A DNA stretch of 64,000 nucleotides from Pseudopyrenochaeta lycopersici (taxonomy: Eukaryota > Ascomycota > Dothideomycetes > Pleosporales > Pseudopyrenochaetaceae): the NCBI GenBank assembly GCA_003313425.1, contig NHZP01000023.1, forward strand, positions 248,001-312,000, read 5' to 3'. The position numbers were made by a program, and so were the translations under genes. The number at the start of each line of letters is the position of its first letter. Positions within the stretch are counted from its first letter, which is position 1. Below, piece after piece: positions 22,581 to 33,190 of the stretch. A model generated the notes under the pieces. It saw only the letters and a list, made by a program, of their open reading frames with translations, was not told the origin of the DNA and ran no database searches.

Positions 22581-23498
22581 ATGTCAATTCCACCCGCACA
22601 CCTTTTATCGCTGCCCCGTGAGCTCCGCGACCAAATCTACAGCCACGTCCACCAAGTCCGCTCCTTTGACTGGAAATGGAAAGTCACTCGCTCTCGGAGA
22701 GCACTCATCAAAGTGACCATAAATAAAGCACCATTGCTTTCGCTGCTCCTCACCTGCACCCAGCTGCACGACGAATACAGCGAGGCGAAATTCCTCAGGA
22801 ACCTCTCCGTCGTCTTGCACTGGGGCATCCTGAACACATGGCGCGGGCGGCAGCTGCGCCGCAAAGGCGCGCCGCACATGGCCGCTGTGTTGTCCCGCAT
22901 CCGCCACGCGACGCTGGTGATGGAGCGGGAAATTGACTTTGAGAAAGCGAGCATGCTGTTTGAGTTTCTGCAGAGCAAGACGGCCGTGCTGGCTTCTGCT
23001 CGGATCGTGCCGCGGTGTCTCCTCTGCTGGACCGGCACGAGGGGCCTGCTGGGGTCGGAGCGCCCGTATGAACTCGCGCTGGAGGTCCAGGTTCCGTATA
23101 TGCTGCCAGACCGATTCGTGGGGCTGCCACTTGCGCAGATTGGCGAGGGGTATCACGTGGATTATGGGTACAATTTCCACTCTGAGCACGGCGGGCTGCG
23201 GCACATCATCTACGAGGTTGGCGTCTATTTGTACACGTTCGAAACGGGCTGGGACGACTGGTGGGGCCCACCTGAATTACTCGATGTGCTCACGTTGCGG
23301 GGATATCCCAGGGAGGCTCTGGAATTGCTGCCCAAGTCTCAAGCTCGGCAGCTTGTCGACCTCCCGTTCCAGATACTGGGGTGGACGGAGAAGCGGGGGC
23401 AAGCAGTCAGAACACGGAAGGAGTTGATTCATGTTGAGCCCACTGTCCCAAAAGAAAAACCCGAGAATACTGACGGGTTTGCTCTCTGGTTTGACTGA
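22581..23498 (+). CDS. LPRELR-type (F-box/2EXR-like) protein, 305 aa, second of the tandem pair
   Basis: One exon. I start at 22581 because 'AHLLSLPRELRDQIYSHVHQV' then aligns with the N-termini of the two paralogues; the open frame extends upstream to 22395. Shared blocks are 'PLLSLLLTCTQLHDEYSEAKFLRNLSV', 'DRFVGLPLAQIGEGYHV' and 'YEVGVYLYTFETGWDDWWGPPELL', the last also matching the C-terminal part of the gene at 8056-8930 (IGVYLYTC...ENWCWTRREIL). This copy is GC-richer in its middle than its neighbour. Function unknown. Confidence 0.75.
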   Translation: MSIPPAHLLSLPRELRDQIYSHVHQVRSFDWKWKVTRSRRALIKVTINKAPLLSLLLTCTQLHDEYSEAKFLRNLSVVLHWGILNTWRGRQLRRKGAPHMAAVLSRIRHATLVMEREIDFEKASMLFEFLQSKTAVLASARIVPRCLLCWTGTRGLLGSERPYELALEVQVPYMLPDRFVGLPLAQIGEGYHVDYGYNFHSEHGGLRHIIYEVGVYLYTFETGWDDWWGPPELLDVLTLRGYPREALELLPKSQARQLVDLPFQILGWTEKRGQAVRTRKELIHVEPTVPKEKPENTDGFALWFD

Positions 23499-24052
23499 GC
23501 TTCGATGATCCTGCAGGGTCAATATTGCATGGCTTTTGTGTTGCTTCAACGCCATGATGAACAGAATGTAGATACTCCTTCTAGAACATAAAAGTATCTG
23601 GATTCCGGGCTCTCTGTTCCAATAGAGAACCAATACAAATTTAGAGCCTAAGGGAGGAGCTGAGACGCGGAGACTCAAAGCTCGTGTGCCCGGATCGCAG
23701 CATCCCCGTGGTATGCAGCAAAGGCCGAGTAGAAGCAAGCTCCGTCATATATATGGAGAGGATGAAGAGTACCAGCTACATATTCGCTCTTGGCGAGGGG
23801 ATACTGCGAATGTCAAAAGTCATGTGGAGAAGGAATGGTGGCTTGGATGACACTAGACTAGATCTGGCATATACGTAAGACTAACCCTAGGCGATCAAAT
23901 AATCCCTGCGTTATCTGTATAACTTCAAACGTCCTCTGTCGTGCTTCTTCAACCTGTATTGTGCTGCGCCCCGTCTGTCGCCCGCTCTAATTGCTCTTAG
24001 GCAGTCCGCTCTTACGGCTCGTGAGCAGTTCCAGGGACGTCGACTTTGCTCG
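23499..24052. other. Intergenic region between convergent genes
   Basis: 3' flanks of the LPRELR gene and of the Cys-rich protein gene. No supported ORF or repeat. Confidence 0.5.
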
Positions 24053-24854
24053 TCAAGATGAGCGGCTTTCGGAGGTGACTACGCTGGAATTGATCTTTGC
24101 GTTTTCCATTTCGCTCCTTATGGGGCCAGGCGATGCCTGCTTGAGTTTTCCGTTTTCTTCTTTCGGCGCTCGCGTCTCTTTCGTCATCCGTTTTCTCCAC
24201 AAGATGGCTAGGCCGGCTGCGATCAACGCCACGACGCCGAAGCCCGCACCCAGCCCGATGAGAGCGTTTCGTTCAGTCTTGGAGGAAGAAGGGCAGAATG
24301 CTGAGGGAGTAACAGTGACCATCATTGTCGCAGACGGAAGGCCTGTCAACCCGCTACAACTGGAGGGATAGACGATCTCAGTAAACATCGGTTCACCACC
24401 CGCAACTTGTGCAGTCAAGTTTGCATTGCCGTCATCGCAGCAAGTGCGTGATGCTTTATCCTGGCCACAGCAGAATTTATTGTACGTCCCACACGGGGTC
24501 AATACCGCGTCGCCGGAGCGGAAACCGTCTATTCGAATATATCTATGTTAGCGTGTGTTGGAACAGTTGATAAGAGCTTCACCTACCTATAATGCAGACG
24601 TTAGGACAGTCAGTGCTGTTCCACGTCCTGTCGGTACAGGCTCGCCGCACAATCGAGCCCAGCCCGGACGAGAAACACATGCCGTTGGTCTGGCACACGT
24701 CTGCTTCACGACAACAATGGGATACCTCCGCATTGGGCTTGCAGGGAATGAGTCCAGTTGCATTCTTGCCGTCAGGGTAGTAGCAGCTTAGCTCTGATGC
24801 GGCGAGAGAGGACAACACTGCAGCCACAAGAGCGAAGGATCTGTAAATATACAT
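24053..24854 (-). CDS. Secreted-type, Cys-rich, single-span membrane protein, 247 aa
   Basis: Exons on the minus strand are 24854-24587 and 24528-24053, with a 58-nt intron (GTAGGT...AATAG). Residues 1-20 form a signal peptide (SFALVAAVLSSLAAS). The extracellular part has about 16 cysteines in a recurring pattern (SCYYPDG, IPCKPNAEVSHCCREADVCQTNGMC, RACTDRTWNSTDCPNVC, TPCGTYNKFCC, RTCCDDG). A Ser/Thr-rich stretch then leads to one TM helix (ALIGLGAGFGVVALIAAGLA) and a basic cytosolic tail. This layout is common in surface proteins of plant-associated ascomycetes, sometimes compared with wall-stress sensors; no ligand is known. The intron interrupts the Cys-rich domain at CII|DGF. Confidence 0.85.
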
Positions 24855-25250
24855 GGCGACAGGGACAGGGGAGGTGAAGGCTGGGATGGAGTATGAACGG
24901 TCGATGGATCGTTGAAAATATTTCCGGGGGCCTTTCTATTGTACTTTGATCAGGCTGGTTTTCAGCCTTTGGCCAAAAGATGGTGAGGCGTGCTGCGCCA
25001 TGCGTGGCGCTCGCCCAAGGTTCAATTCAGACCAAGACGGGCCAAAACAGGCGAAGGTGCAGGACTTGGCGGCTGTCACGATGGTGTTTTCTTGTTGATT
25101 CCCCCGCATTCGTCCAAACCGGGCTGAGCTCGTCTGCCTTGGGAACCTGTCACGCCCACAGACGAGTGGGTCCCACGCCGTCTCCAGGGACTCCCTACCT
25201 CCTCGCCGTTGATCTCAACGTCGCTGGAGCGGCCTTGACCCAGCACCTCA
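24855..25250. promoter_or_regulatory. Divergent promoter region, 396 bp
   Basis: It lies between the Cys-rich membrane protein (minus) and the ankyrin protein (plus). No known site was identified. Confidence 0.4.
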
Positions 25251-27083
25251 ATGGCTGAACCAGTTGGCCTAGTCTTTGGGGTCGCATCGCTGGTGCTGCA
25301 GCTGGCCAAGTGTAAGAATAGTTCCAAGGACTTCCACAACCTCGATCAGGACCTGAGGTCATTCCACCAGACGCTCGTCTCAACCGAGCACTACTTGCCC
25401 CGACTGCCCCATATTCAAACTGCTTGTGAGGAGCTTGTCGTCGATATTGCAACAGTGCTGTCGAGATATGCAAGTCGACACCGTTTACGGCGCGTGAAAG
25501 TAACTTTCGAAGCCATTCATCCACTGAGAACGCGACTAAGCAACCAAATATCCATGCTCCATATTAACGTCATGTGAGTGATTTTCATTTGATTTGGATT
25601 GGGAGACCTTCTGTTATCTAACATTGTTTCGTTCAGGATGCTCAAAGACCACGACGCCAATCAGGCTGGACGAAGCACAGTCAGGTCAACCGAATTGCTT
25701 CAATTGCCCAGCGTTCCTAGCATTGTCGATGATCAGTGTTGGAACCAGCCCTCCCAGTACACTGCACCAAAGCTGGTCTCTGATCTCAACATGTCTATAG
25801 TTCTAAATAACCCTCAATCGGGTTACAAGCCTAGCACCACTTCAGTTGCATCTCCAGTACTGACATCTACCGAATCCCTTGTCAGCGACTGCATAGCTCG
25901 AGATCGGCTGTCCATGCAATCTTCTGTGAGTAGCTCATCAATTAGCACCGCCCCAACAGAACTATCATCACATCTCGGCCGCTTCGATTCGCACCGAAGC
26001 TATCATGCAACCAAAATCGCTACTGTACAAGAAGACGATCATACAATATGGAGCCAGTCTTGGCCGCAGGGCTCTGAAAAGACCATGAGCGAAGCACTCA
26101 TAGCTGTCTGCAGAAGAGAGAAACAATTCCCGGTTCACGCCGAAGAAGTCAAGATACTCTTACGACAAGGGGCGTCTTTAGAATACAAAGACTCCGAGTG
26201 CGCTCGCACGCCACTCATCTGGGCCATTGTTACAGGGAGAAAAGATCTCGCTGAGCTTTTCTTGGAGGAACACGCGCTCTTGGAAACTCGCGATGGAGAA
26301 TGGTCCTGGACACCGGTGATATGGGCCATCATGGAAGATGAGCCAGTCATACTTGATATTCTTATCAAACGAGGGGCTGATCTGACCACCGCGGATGACA
26401 GAGCCGGCCGTACGCCACTGCTATGGGCTGCAAGCATGGGAAACTATCATGCCGCAGAGTTGCTCACCAAAGCGAACACCAAATTGATCAATGTAAGAGA
26501 CAATGACGGGATGACACCACTAGCCCTTGCATATTACGAGCGCCATCTTAAAACGGCACGGCTGCTTGTCGAGTCTGGAGACGATCCCAAGTTCAAGTTC
26601 GCGTCTGGGTCCTCGCTCCTCGCCTGGGCTATTCTTGCAAAGCATGAGGACTTTGCACGTTTATTGCTCGAGCATGGCGCTGACGCCAATAGCACTAACA
26701 TGGATGGTGTACCGGCGTTGATTCTCGCCATACAACAGGACCTCCCTGATAATGCAGAGTTGTTAGTGATGAGAGGCGCCGATGTGCAGTGCACGGATAT
26801 GAACAAAGTCCCTGCACTGACGGTTGCAGTGAAAGAGCAACGTTTGGAGATCACAAAAATGTTGGTTCAAAACAGAGCGCAGCTAGAAGCGGTGGACTGC
26901 GATGGGAATACAGCTCTGTTGTGGGCTGTTTGGCGCAATAACGAGAGACTAGTTGAGATACTGGTGAAAAAAGGCGCGAATGCGGCTGCTGTTGATGGCG
27001 AAGGAATCTCAGTGCAAGAATGGGCTACAACAATGGGCAACGCCATCATCGCTCAGCTGGTGTCGCCGATGAAGTTTGGATGA
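25251..27083 (+). CDS. Ankyrin-repeat protein with an NLR-type N-terminal domain, 589 aa
   Basis: Exons are 25251-25573 and 25637-27083; the 63-nt intron splits a Met codon. Residues 1-107 (MAEPVGLVFGVASLVLQLAK... then a helical region to MLHINVM) resemble the N-terminal domain placed before the NTPase in many fungal STAND/NLR proteins. No P-loop or NACHT/NB-ARC motif follows. Instead a Ser/Thr-rich linker (about 108-280) leads to seven or eight ankyrin repeats (ARTPLIWAIVTGRKDLAELFL, AGRTPLLWAASMGNYHAAELL, NDGMTPLALAYYERHLKTARLLV, LLEHGADANSTNMDGVPALILA, GNTALLWAVWRNNERLVEILV). It could be a receptor-like adaptor or a truncated NLR. Role in self/non-self recognition is inference. Confidence 0.8.
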
Positions 27084-27447
27084 AATCTGTGCCAAGATCT
27101 TGCGTTCAACACCGCTTGAGCAAGGATTGCACCGTCGGCGCCTGAGGAAGGATCCCAGAGATTTTACAACACTGATGCACAGTTGCTCAGCTTATCCAGC
27201 CAACATAGCCCGGTAAGAATATGGCCGTCGCTACTTATGAGCTAAAGATCAGAGCTGATCCTACTAGGAAGCCCTTCCCAACGCTGAGAAGGCACATTCA
27301 TTCCAGTCTGGAAGTCACCACATAGACTTACAAGAAAGCAACATCGCCCTACATTCTCCAGTCTTCCCAACGTCACTCAACATCGATACCTACGGGATTC
27401 ACCTTGCGCAGCGTAGTAAGTACAGAAAACTCCCCAACAGCCAAACC
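27084..27447. other. Intergenic region, 364 bp
   Basis: 3' flank of the ankyrin gene and promoter of the RING gene. Nothing specific seen. Confidence 0.5.
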
Positions 27448-28521
27448 ATGGCGAACTCTGCCAGCTCGTCTGGTGCCACTGAGCCTGCGGCGACAAGCGA
27501 ACCGCACTTCATCTACTCCACCGAACAATTATACATCACGCATGGCCTACGGTTGTGTGCTCCTCCTGCCGACGAGTCAGAGTGCCCCATTTGTAGTGGC
27601 GACTGGAGCACTGGCGACATTGTCCAGGCGACCCCCGCGTGCAAGCATACGTATCACATGAAATGCATCATATCTTGGTTTACCAGCGGCAAGGGCCACA
27701 ACACATGTCCCACGTGCAAACGCGAACTGTTCATAAAAAACCCGCCTCCAGCAACACAGCCTCCACCCCCGCCTCCGCCTCCGCCTCTGCCTCCGTGGCA
27801 CCGTCCTTCGCGAGATGTTGTCCAGGGACTGTTCAGCCGTATTATGTTAGATTTGGAGCCTTGGATGGCAATTTCTACTGCGCCTGATCGATTTATGATT
27901 ACCATGTTGCATATGGTAGAGCGTATTCTTCCGCGTCTCCTTGGACTACAAGACATCTTTCCGTTGAGCCCGATAGCATGGCAAATCTATCTCCGTGGCC
28001 TCTTCATGGAACGATATGGCGAGAAGATGTTGGACTACCAGTGGCTCACGCTCAATACAGAGCGCCAGTCTCGGTTTTCGGAATTGACTGGTGGCCCGTG
28101 GGTTACTCCAGAGAGCGAGATTGACTATCTGCGCAACACAAGTTTGGGGCGGACATGGAATCTGCAAGCGTTCATGAATGGTGTTAGCATCCGTAGCAGC
28201 TTGGTCTGGACCTCAAGGTCCGCGAGTGGCACAGTTGAGGGGTCGGGAATATTTCAGCCCGGGGTTCATTCACAGTTGATGCAGATGAATCAGCACACAG
28301 TCCTTTCTTTCAAGCGACTAGAAGTAGTGGACAGCAACGGCCCGGGAAACAAATATGATGTCAGATTAATGGAATTGTGTCCGGGGACAATCACGAGAAT
28401 CGACACTGATGAAGACGGCGGTCGGATTGTCTTTACGAATACGTTTGGAATTACCATGGAAGTCACCCTCAGCTACGAGGCTAGAGTTTGGGAAGTGCAG
28501 GAGAGAACGGCCGCAGATTGA
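27448..28521 (+). CDS. RING-H2 zinc-finger protein, probable E3 ubiquitin ligase, 357 aa
   Basis: Single exon. Residues 46-90 form a complete RING-H2: C46-P-I-C49, then C65-K-H67-x2-H70-x2-C73 and C87-P-T-C90. The spacing and 'YHMKCIISWF' are classical for E2-binding RING-H2 domains. Directly after comes a run of prolines (about residues 99-115). The remaining 240 residues show no recognised domain; an aromatic, beta-rich C-terminal part is likely. By family the RING would recruit a ubiquitin-conjugating enzyme. No TM segment is evident. Substrate unknown. Confidence 0.85.
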   Translation: MANSASSSGATEPAATSEPHFIYSTEQLYITHGLRLCAPPADESECPICSGDWSTGDIVQATPACKHTYHMKCIISWFTSGKGHNTCPTCKRELFIKNPPPATQPPPPPPPPPLPPWHRPSRDVVQGLFSRIMLDLEPWMAISTAPDRFMITMLHMVERILPRLLGLQDIFPLSPIAWQIYLRGLFMERYGEKMLDYQWLTLNTERQSRFSELTGGPWVTPESEIDYLRNTSLGRTWNLQAFMNGVSIRSSLVWTSRSASGTVEGSGIFQPGVHSQLMQMNQHTVLSFKRLEVVDSNGPGNKYDVRLMELCPGTITRIDTDEDGGRIVFTNTFGITMEVTLSYEARVWEVQERTAAD

Positions 28522-28923
28522 GTAGAAAGATGATGGATTCTTGGTGAGAGCGTTTGACAGAATTCACTTTATTGATTGTGTTACATCCCGCTTGGCATAA
28601 GCATACCCAGAATGTGCGGGCTGTGGATATGGCACGTAGCACTATGGCAATAGGGCTATTACAGCGGCAAATGCTACACATCTTTATGCTATGCCAGCTT
28701 ACTCCATCAATAAAAATAGATTACTGGTTGCCTTGCCTTTACACTTTACAGCAGACTGCTCAACTCGTTTCTTCCATAACATTGATAACTATCGTTAGGT
28801 ATGCGTCTGATGCGGCTGCTGATGGAGGGACGATGCCGAATGTAATGTTTGATTTCTCACATGAACTAGAGATATGTCAAGGCTCGTTCTTCTATTAGAT
28901 CTGAACTAGTGTACCATCTCACA
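28522..28923. other. Intergenic region between convergent genes
   Basis: 3' flanks of the RING gene and the SDR gene. No supported gene. Confidence 0.5.
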
Positions 28924-29922
28924 TCACCAAATAGTGTACCCTCCATCGACAATAATCTCACTTCCCGTTACATAGCTACTCGCATCACTCACCAACCATA
29001 CCGCAGCACCTCGAAACTCTTCTGGCCTTGCAATCCTAGCCATAGGGATATCCTTCAACCACTGTTTGCTTAGACTCTCCATCTCTTCGCCCTCGTTCGC
29101 CTCGGTTTGGAGGTATCCCGGAGACAGTGCATTGACCCGAATTCCATGCGGTGCCCACTCCGACGCAAGCGGCTTCATGAGTTGGGCGGAAGCAGCTTTT
29201 GAGGCGTTGTATGCAGACTGCTTCTGTGGCCTGTTGACAATAGATCCAGGCATGGAGGACACTATAAGGACTCGGCCGTCGACTTTGTTGTCGATCCACC
29301 ACTTTCCTGCTGTGCGCGCAAAGAGAAATGTGCCAGTGAGGTTCACATCAATCATTTGCTTGAAGTCTTTGTAAGGATAATTCTCTGCGGGGGCCCCAAC
29401 CGTGATGCCAGCGTTGGTAACGAGGATGTCCACCTTGCCGAAGTCTTTTACGATCTTCTCCCACGTACTTACGACAGCTTCCTCGGACGATGTGTCGCAT
29501 TCATAACTATGCAGCTTGGGTTCGGGAAGGCCGGCATCCTTGGCTTCTTTGATGAGGGATTTTGCAGACTTTTCGGCACTTTCCTTCTTCAAATCAACGA
29601 TTGCCCCATGAGCACCTGAGAGGGTGAAAGCAGCAAGAATCTGTTGACCGAGACCTTGTGAAGCTCTAGGGACGTATTAGTCTGTTCATTGTCTTTGCCA
29701 AGTAGACACATAGTCAGCACTTACCCCGTCGCTGCGTTTTGTTAGTATATTATTCTAGAATTTATCACTTGCGACGTCCTTACCGACAGCCACCTTGCCT
29801 TCAAGTGAGAATTCAGGAAGAGTTCTACATTGCGTATGAGTACAATGGAAAGCAGATTGTTGAACTCTCAAGAGTGCCAAAGAAGTGCGATAAATGATAA
29901 CGCGGGTAACGTACGGTGACAT
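28924..29922 (-). CDS. Short-chain dehydrogenase/reductase (sorbose/xylulose reductase-like), 265 aa
   Basis: Four coding exons on the minus strand: 29922-29915 (8 nt, ATGTCACC), 29824-29784, 29731-29725 (7 nt, CGACGGG) and 29665-28924. Introns are 90, 52 and 59 nt, all GT-AG, with TACTAAC and GACTAAT branch sites before exons 3 and 4. Only with the 7-nt microexon does the frame hold and the cofactor motif read VAVATGASQGLGQQ (TGxxxGxG). Downstream are 'DILVTNAG', the catalytic Ser in 'VLIVSSMPG', Y-x3-K in 'SAYNASKAA', 'GIRVNALSPGYLQTE' and the C-terminal 'SEIIVDGGYTIW'. The sequence type resembles NADP(H)-dependent mannitol/sorbose/L-xylulose reductases, cytosolic tetramers; exact substrate not decidable. 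Confidence 0.92.
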
Positions 29923-30422
29923 CTCGGCAGTTTAATCATGCGACCTTTAAGTGTTAATGAAACGAGATATGAACACGGCACTGAACAAAAAAGATCTCAA
30001 GGACTTCGAGACTATTTCATTGAGCCATAATATACTTTGTGAGGTTGTTGTTGCTGTTTACGATGTAATATATGTTACGTCGCACTGGCGTAGAAGGATG
30101 CTCGTGCAGTTTGGTTTCCTCGGAGAAGGATTGCCAGGGAACAGAAGAAAGAAAAATAATATCATCCATTGATTTATATCAAAAGGTCTAGGACACTTTG
30201 AGATACGCTTCCGCGTTAATAGGGTTGGATGGTGAGCACGCAGCGGCGGAGGGCAATCCAATGCTGAAATGATGACAGTAATTGAAAGCGAAGATTTATT
30301 GGATGAAAAGTATGTAGGGATCCCAAAACTCCAGTCTCTTGCTAAAAGCACCCTGAGCATCCATTACTGTCACTGGCGTGTATCGTAGTCGGATGCTCGA
30401 TTGTCGGTCTTCGGTGCTTTAC

Positions 30423-30575
30423 ATGACAACACACCAACAAGATTCTTCGCAACCGCAGCAGTCGCACTCCTCACCGCAAGAGAGAACGGGCTGGGGCTTG
30501 ATGATGGAGGAGACCGAGGAAGCGATGCTGGCAGGCATGTTGATGATTTGGAAAGAGAAACGTCTGGTTATATAG
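30423..30575 (+). CDS. Possible 50-residue small ORF
   Basis: It starts at an ATG inside a longer open frame and encodes a Gln/Ser-rich beginning followed by an amphipathic, Met/Glu-rich end (EETEEAMLAGMLMIWKEK). A second frame overlaps it. No family is recognised and it may be fortuitous. Confidence 0.2.
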   Translation: MTTHQQDSSQPQQSHSSPQERTGWGLMMEETEEAMLAGMLMIWKEKRLVI

Positions 30576-31298
30576 TTAATATAAATTCGGTGACGAAATT
30601 AGCAATACGGACGTACTGGGTGAGATGATCGTTCAGGAAGCTAAGCGTCGAGGTTGATGCCTTGTATTTATGGCCCTTTCGATAAAGATGTTGGTGCAAG
30701 AGTGACGATAGGTGAATTGTGGTCGTGTTCTACTAGTATGAGGTTTAAGCTCTTGGGCAGAGCGACCACCCTTTATACCTTTTCCAAGACGAGGTCATTC
30801 GACACACTTCGGATTGACTTACCCAGAACGACTCAAAACTCGGCATAGCTGTCTGTAAGCCCTTGTCATCTGCACGCGCTAGTTGCCCTGGGCACACCAT
30901 GACCCTGAGGCATGCATGACCAGATTGTAACACCGGCCACGGTCGCTCGCTCAATTGGCTGTCAAACCTCCACGCACCGCCGCATACCCCAGACTATCGT
31001 TTTGGCAACGCCTCAGCTCAGAGGCTAAATCGCGCAGGTAAATGAAGGAGTACATCGGCGGTGGCTCAGCTCCCAGAAGAAGATAACCCAGGCGAAATCA
31101 TTGGCCCTTATTCGACGGTCTTCGTAAACATGCTGCACCGAGACGCGCCGTCTGCATGCACAGGGGCTTGATTGCGTGGCTAAGCTCTACCAAGCTTTGT
31201 GGCGCCAGAAAATGCCTCACAAAAACAGGGCACAAGCAATGCCAAGTCGTAGCCAGGTACTTGGCGGTGAATAATCAACCAGGGTTATCGCAGATCAG

Positions 31299-31948
31299 CT
31301 ATCTGACAGGCTCTTCGACTTTGTCTGTGCCACAATTGTGGTTGATGAGTGAGGACGTATGATGTCGTTGTGCAGCGGCTACGTAAGCTGCCTGCAGGGC
31401 TGGGCCTGTTGTCATCGTTTGTGGCAGCGCATGCTGGATATGGCGACGCATGCTAATTTCGCGGTGTTTCTGTTCTGCCAAAAGCAGAAATGAAAGATGT
31501 GGTTCTCGCCCGAGTGTGGCTGTGAGGGCGTCCCTGTCAAGCTGAGCGTTGTGGACTGATGCATTGGAAGGGCTCCGGCTAGCGAGCGCTGCTAAAGGAT
31601 TTGCAACGCACGGCGATCCAGGCCGCTCGATGTCTTCCAAATAAGCGATTCAAAAGCTTTCCAGCTCAGATTCGACGTCATTGATAAAATGTGATGTTCG
31701 CGATCGGAGAAATTTGTGAAGGGTGGGTTGGACGGGCGCCGGAAATAAAATAGCTGCTGCAAGAACCTCGAAAGCGGCCTAATTTCCTCTTTTCTTAGCA
31801 ACTGTATAGCTTGAATGGTCAAAAAAGGCATTTTCACGCCGATTCGATTGCTTTCGCGTCGGAGTATGCTGGCATGGTAATTGCTGTACCCTGCGCTAGA
31901 AGGATGCTGGTGAAAATTCTTGCAGTAGAAAAAAGACACCACAGACAT
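31299..31948 (-). CDS. Possible two-frame ORF of unknown nature
   Basis: Two overlapping minus-strand frames (31948-31592 and 31640-31299) would need a frame change near 31600-31640. The second has a protein-like stretch (REPHLSFLLLAEQKHREIS, then MRRHIQHALPQ). No domain is recognised. It could be a broken gene or chance. Confidence 0.2.
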
Positions 31949-32426
31949 ACCCGCTACTCAATTAAGTGTGGCACTAATGTGCTTATGTGAAGCAGTCAGG
32001 CCGATCTCCCCGAAACTGAACACCAGCGATTAGCTTTGGATGCTCGAGTTGAGAAGTGCAATCGGTTCTAGGGCACTTCATTCTAGTTATTTAGCTCCAC
32101 TTGCCTATATTCGTTTGTGGTCCAGAAAATAGGTAACAGGCTAGTACCTGATCTACCAGGAAAGTCATGCTGGTGCCGCTTGCCTTTTCCGCACAACGAT
32201 ATACGACCTACGGAATAGAATTCTCCTTTCGCTGAAAGGACATATTCAAAATATATCGGATAGCGTGAATCAGAGAATGTTATTCGGAACCGCCTATTAG
32301 GGTGAGATAAAAGAAAGGTGTTATCAATTCTTTAGGATTCAAAATCAACATTTGGATATATCGTAAATTGCTCGAAACTAAGCTAAGGGGCCTGTTGAGG
32401 GAAATCGTTCCCTGCAAGCAGCAGAG

Positions 32427-32500
32427 AGGGGCTTATAATTGGAGAGGGGGCTTGTAATCCGCTGGGGACCTATAATCAAACGGGGGCTTATAATCGAGTC
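32427..32500 (+). repeat. Four-copy tandem repeat, period 18-19 bp
   Basis: Imperfect copies of a unit like GGGGGCTTATAATC begin near 32428, 32446, 32464 and 32482. The CTTATAAT-type core recurs at 32432, 32451, 32469 and 32487 (spacings 19, 18, 18). It lies in a gene-free stretch. Confidence 0.75.
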
Positions 32501-32669
32501 AAATTTGTGATCAGGTAAAAATGCTTGGCAGTATTATTTCCGTCCGTTTGTACCATTAATACTGTTATTTAGACATGAGTGGGTTGCTTCACTGAGCTGC
32601 TTGAGTGGACTGCTTAAGCATGTTTGTTACCTACACAACATATTCAAATACAGTTTAGCATTTTCATAC

Positions 32670-33190
32670 TTCTGCATAGCCTCTAACTAGCCTTGGCGTA
32701 TCGCCTGAGAAAATTGGGAAATAAGGATATCTGTTAAGTAACTACTTGACTCAAAAGAGGAGGGGTTTATGTAAACGAGCATCTACAGCACTTACTTACG
32801 TGGTGCCGCTGAATGATTATGCCGCTAAGGCTTCTTTTCTCGTTTTGTAGGATGCTTCTTGTTAGACAAAGTTTCGAAGATCGGTGAAATAACACATATT
32901 TCGGATTTAGCACAATAAACGCATATAAACTCAGCGCTACCGCACAAAACATGACCAAGGCTGAGAAAGAGGTTAGGAACCAGAAATAAGTCTTGGAGGT
33001 TTTGGCCTTGAGTCGAGAAACTTTACAGCCAAATATAGGCCTTTAACACCAAGCAGCAGGCTGGGAAGACAGAAAATGAGTAAGGTTATAGCTATGCTCA
33101 TTAGTCCTGCAGAACAGTCGCAAAGTAGATGTGAAAAAGTATCAGCCCCTTAGTTAGCGTGGTGACCTAGAGGCAGCATAGACTTAGCAT
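32670..33190 (-). pseudogene. Membrane-protein-like gene or relic
   Basis: Minus strand: a frame from about 33165 gives ADTFSHLLCDCSAGLMSIA followed by a strong TM helix (ITLLIFCLPSLLLG). The next hydrophobic stretch (TYFWFLTSFSALVMFCAVAL, then SLYAFIVLNPKYVLF) is in another frame, open to 32767. The frames can be joined by a 41-nt intron with a poor donor (GTTAAA) or need a one-base shift. A good donor (GTAAGT) occurs at about 32804. The type is reminiscent of the membrane family at 2336-4287, but similarity is weak. Either a small multi-exon gene or a decaying copy. Confidence 0.35.

Larger units (their letters stand above)
29923..32420. other. Gene-poor region, 2.5 kb
   Basis: No gene can be assigned with confidence. 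Two weak candidates are listed separately (30423-30575 plus; 31299-31948 minus). The remainder has short frames only. Confidence 0.5.

Noticed and set aside
22605..23204. 199-codon frame antisense to the second tandem LPRELR gene
   Set aside because: The sense strand is supported by two paralogues; the antisense product is not protein-like.
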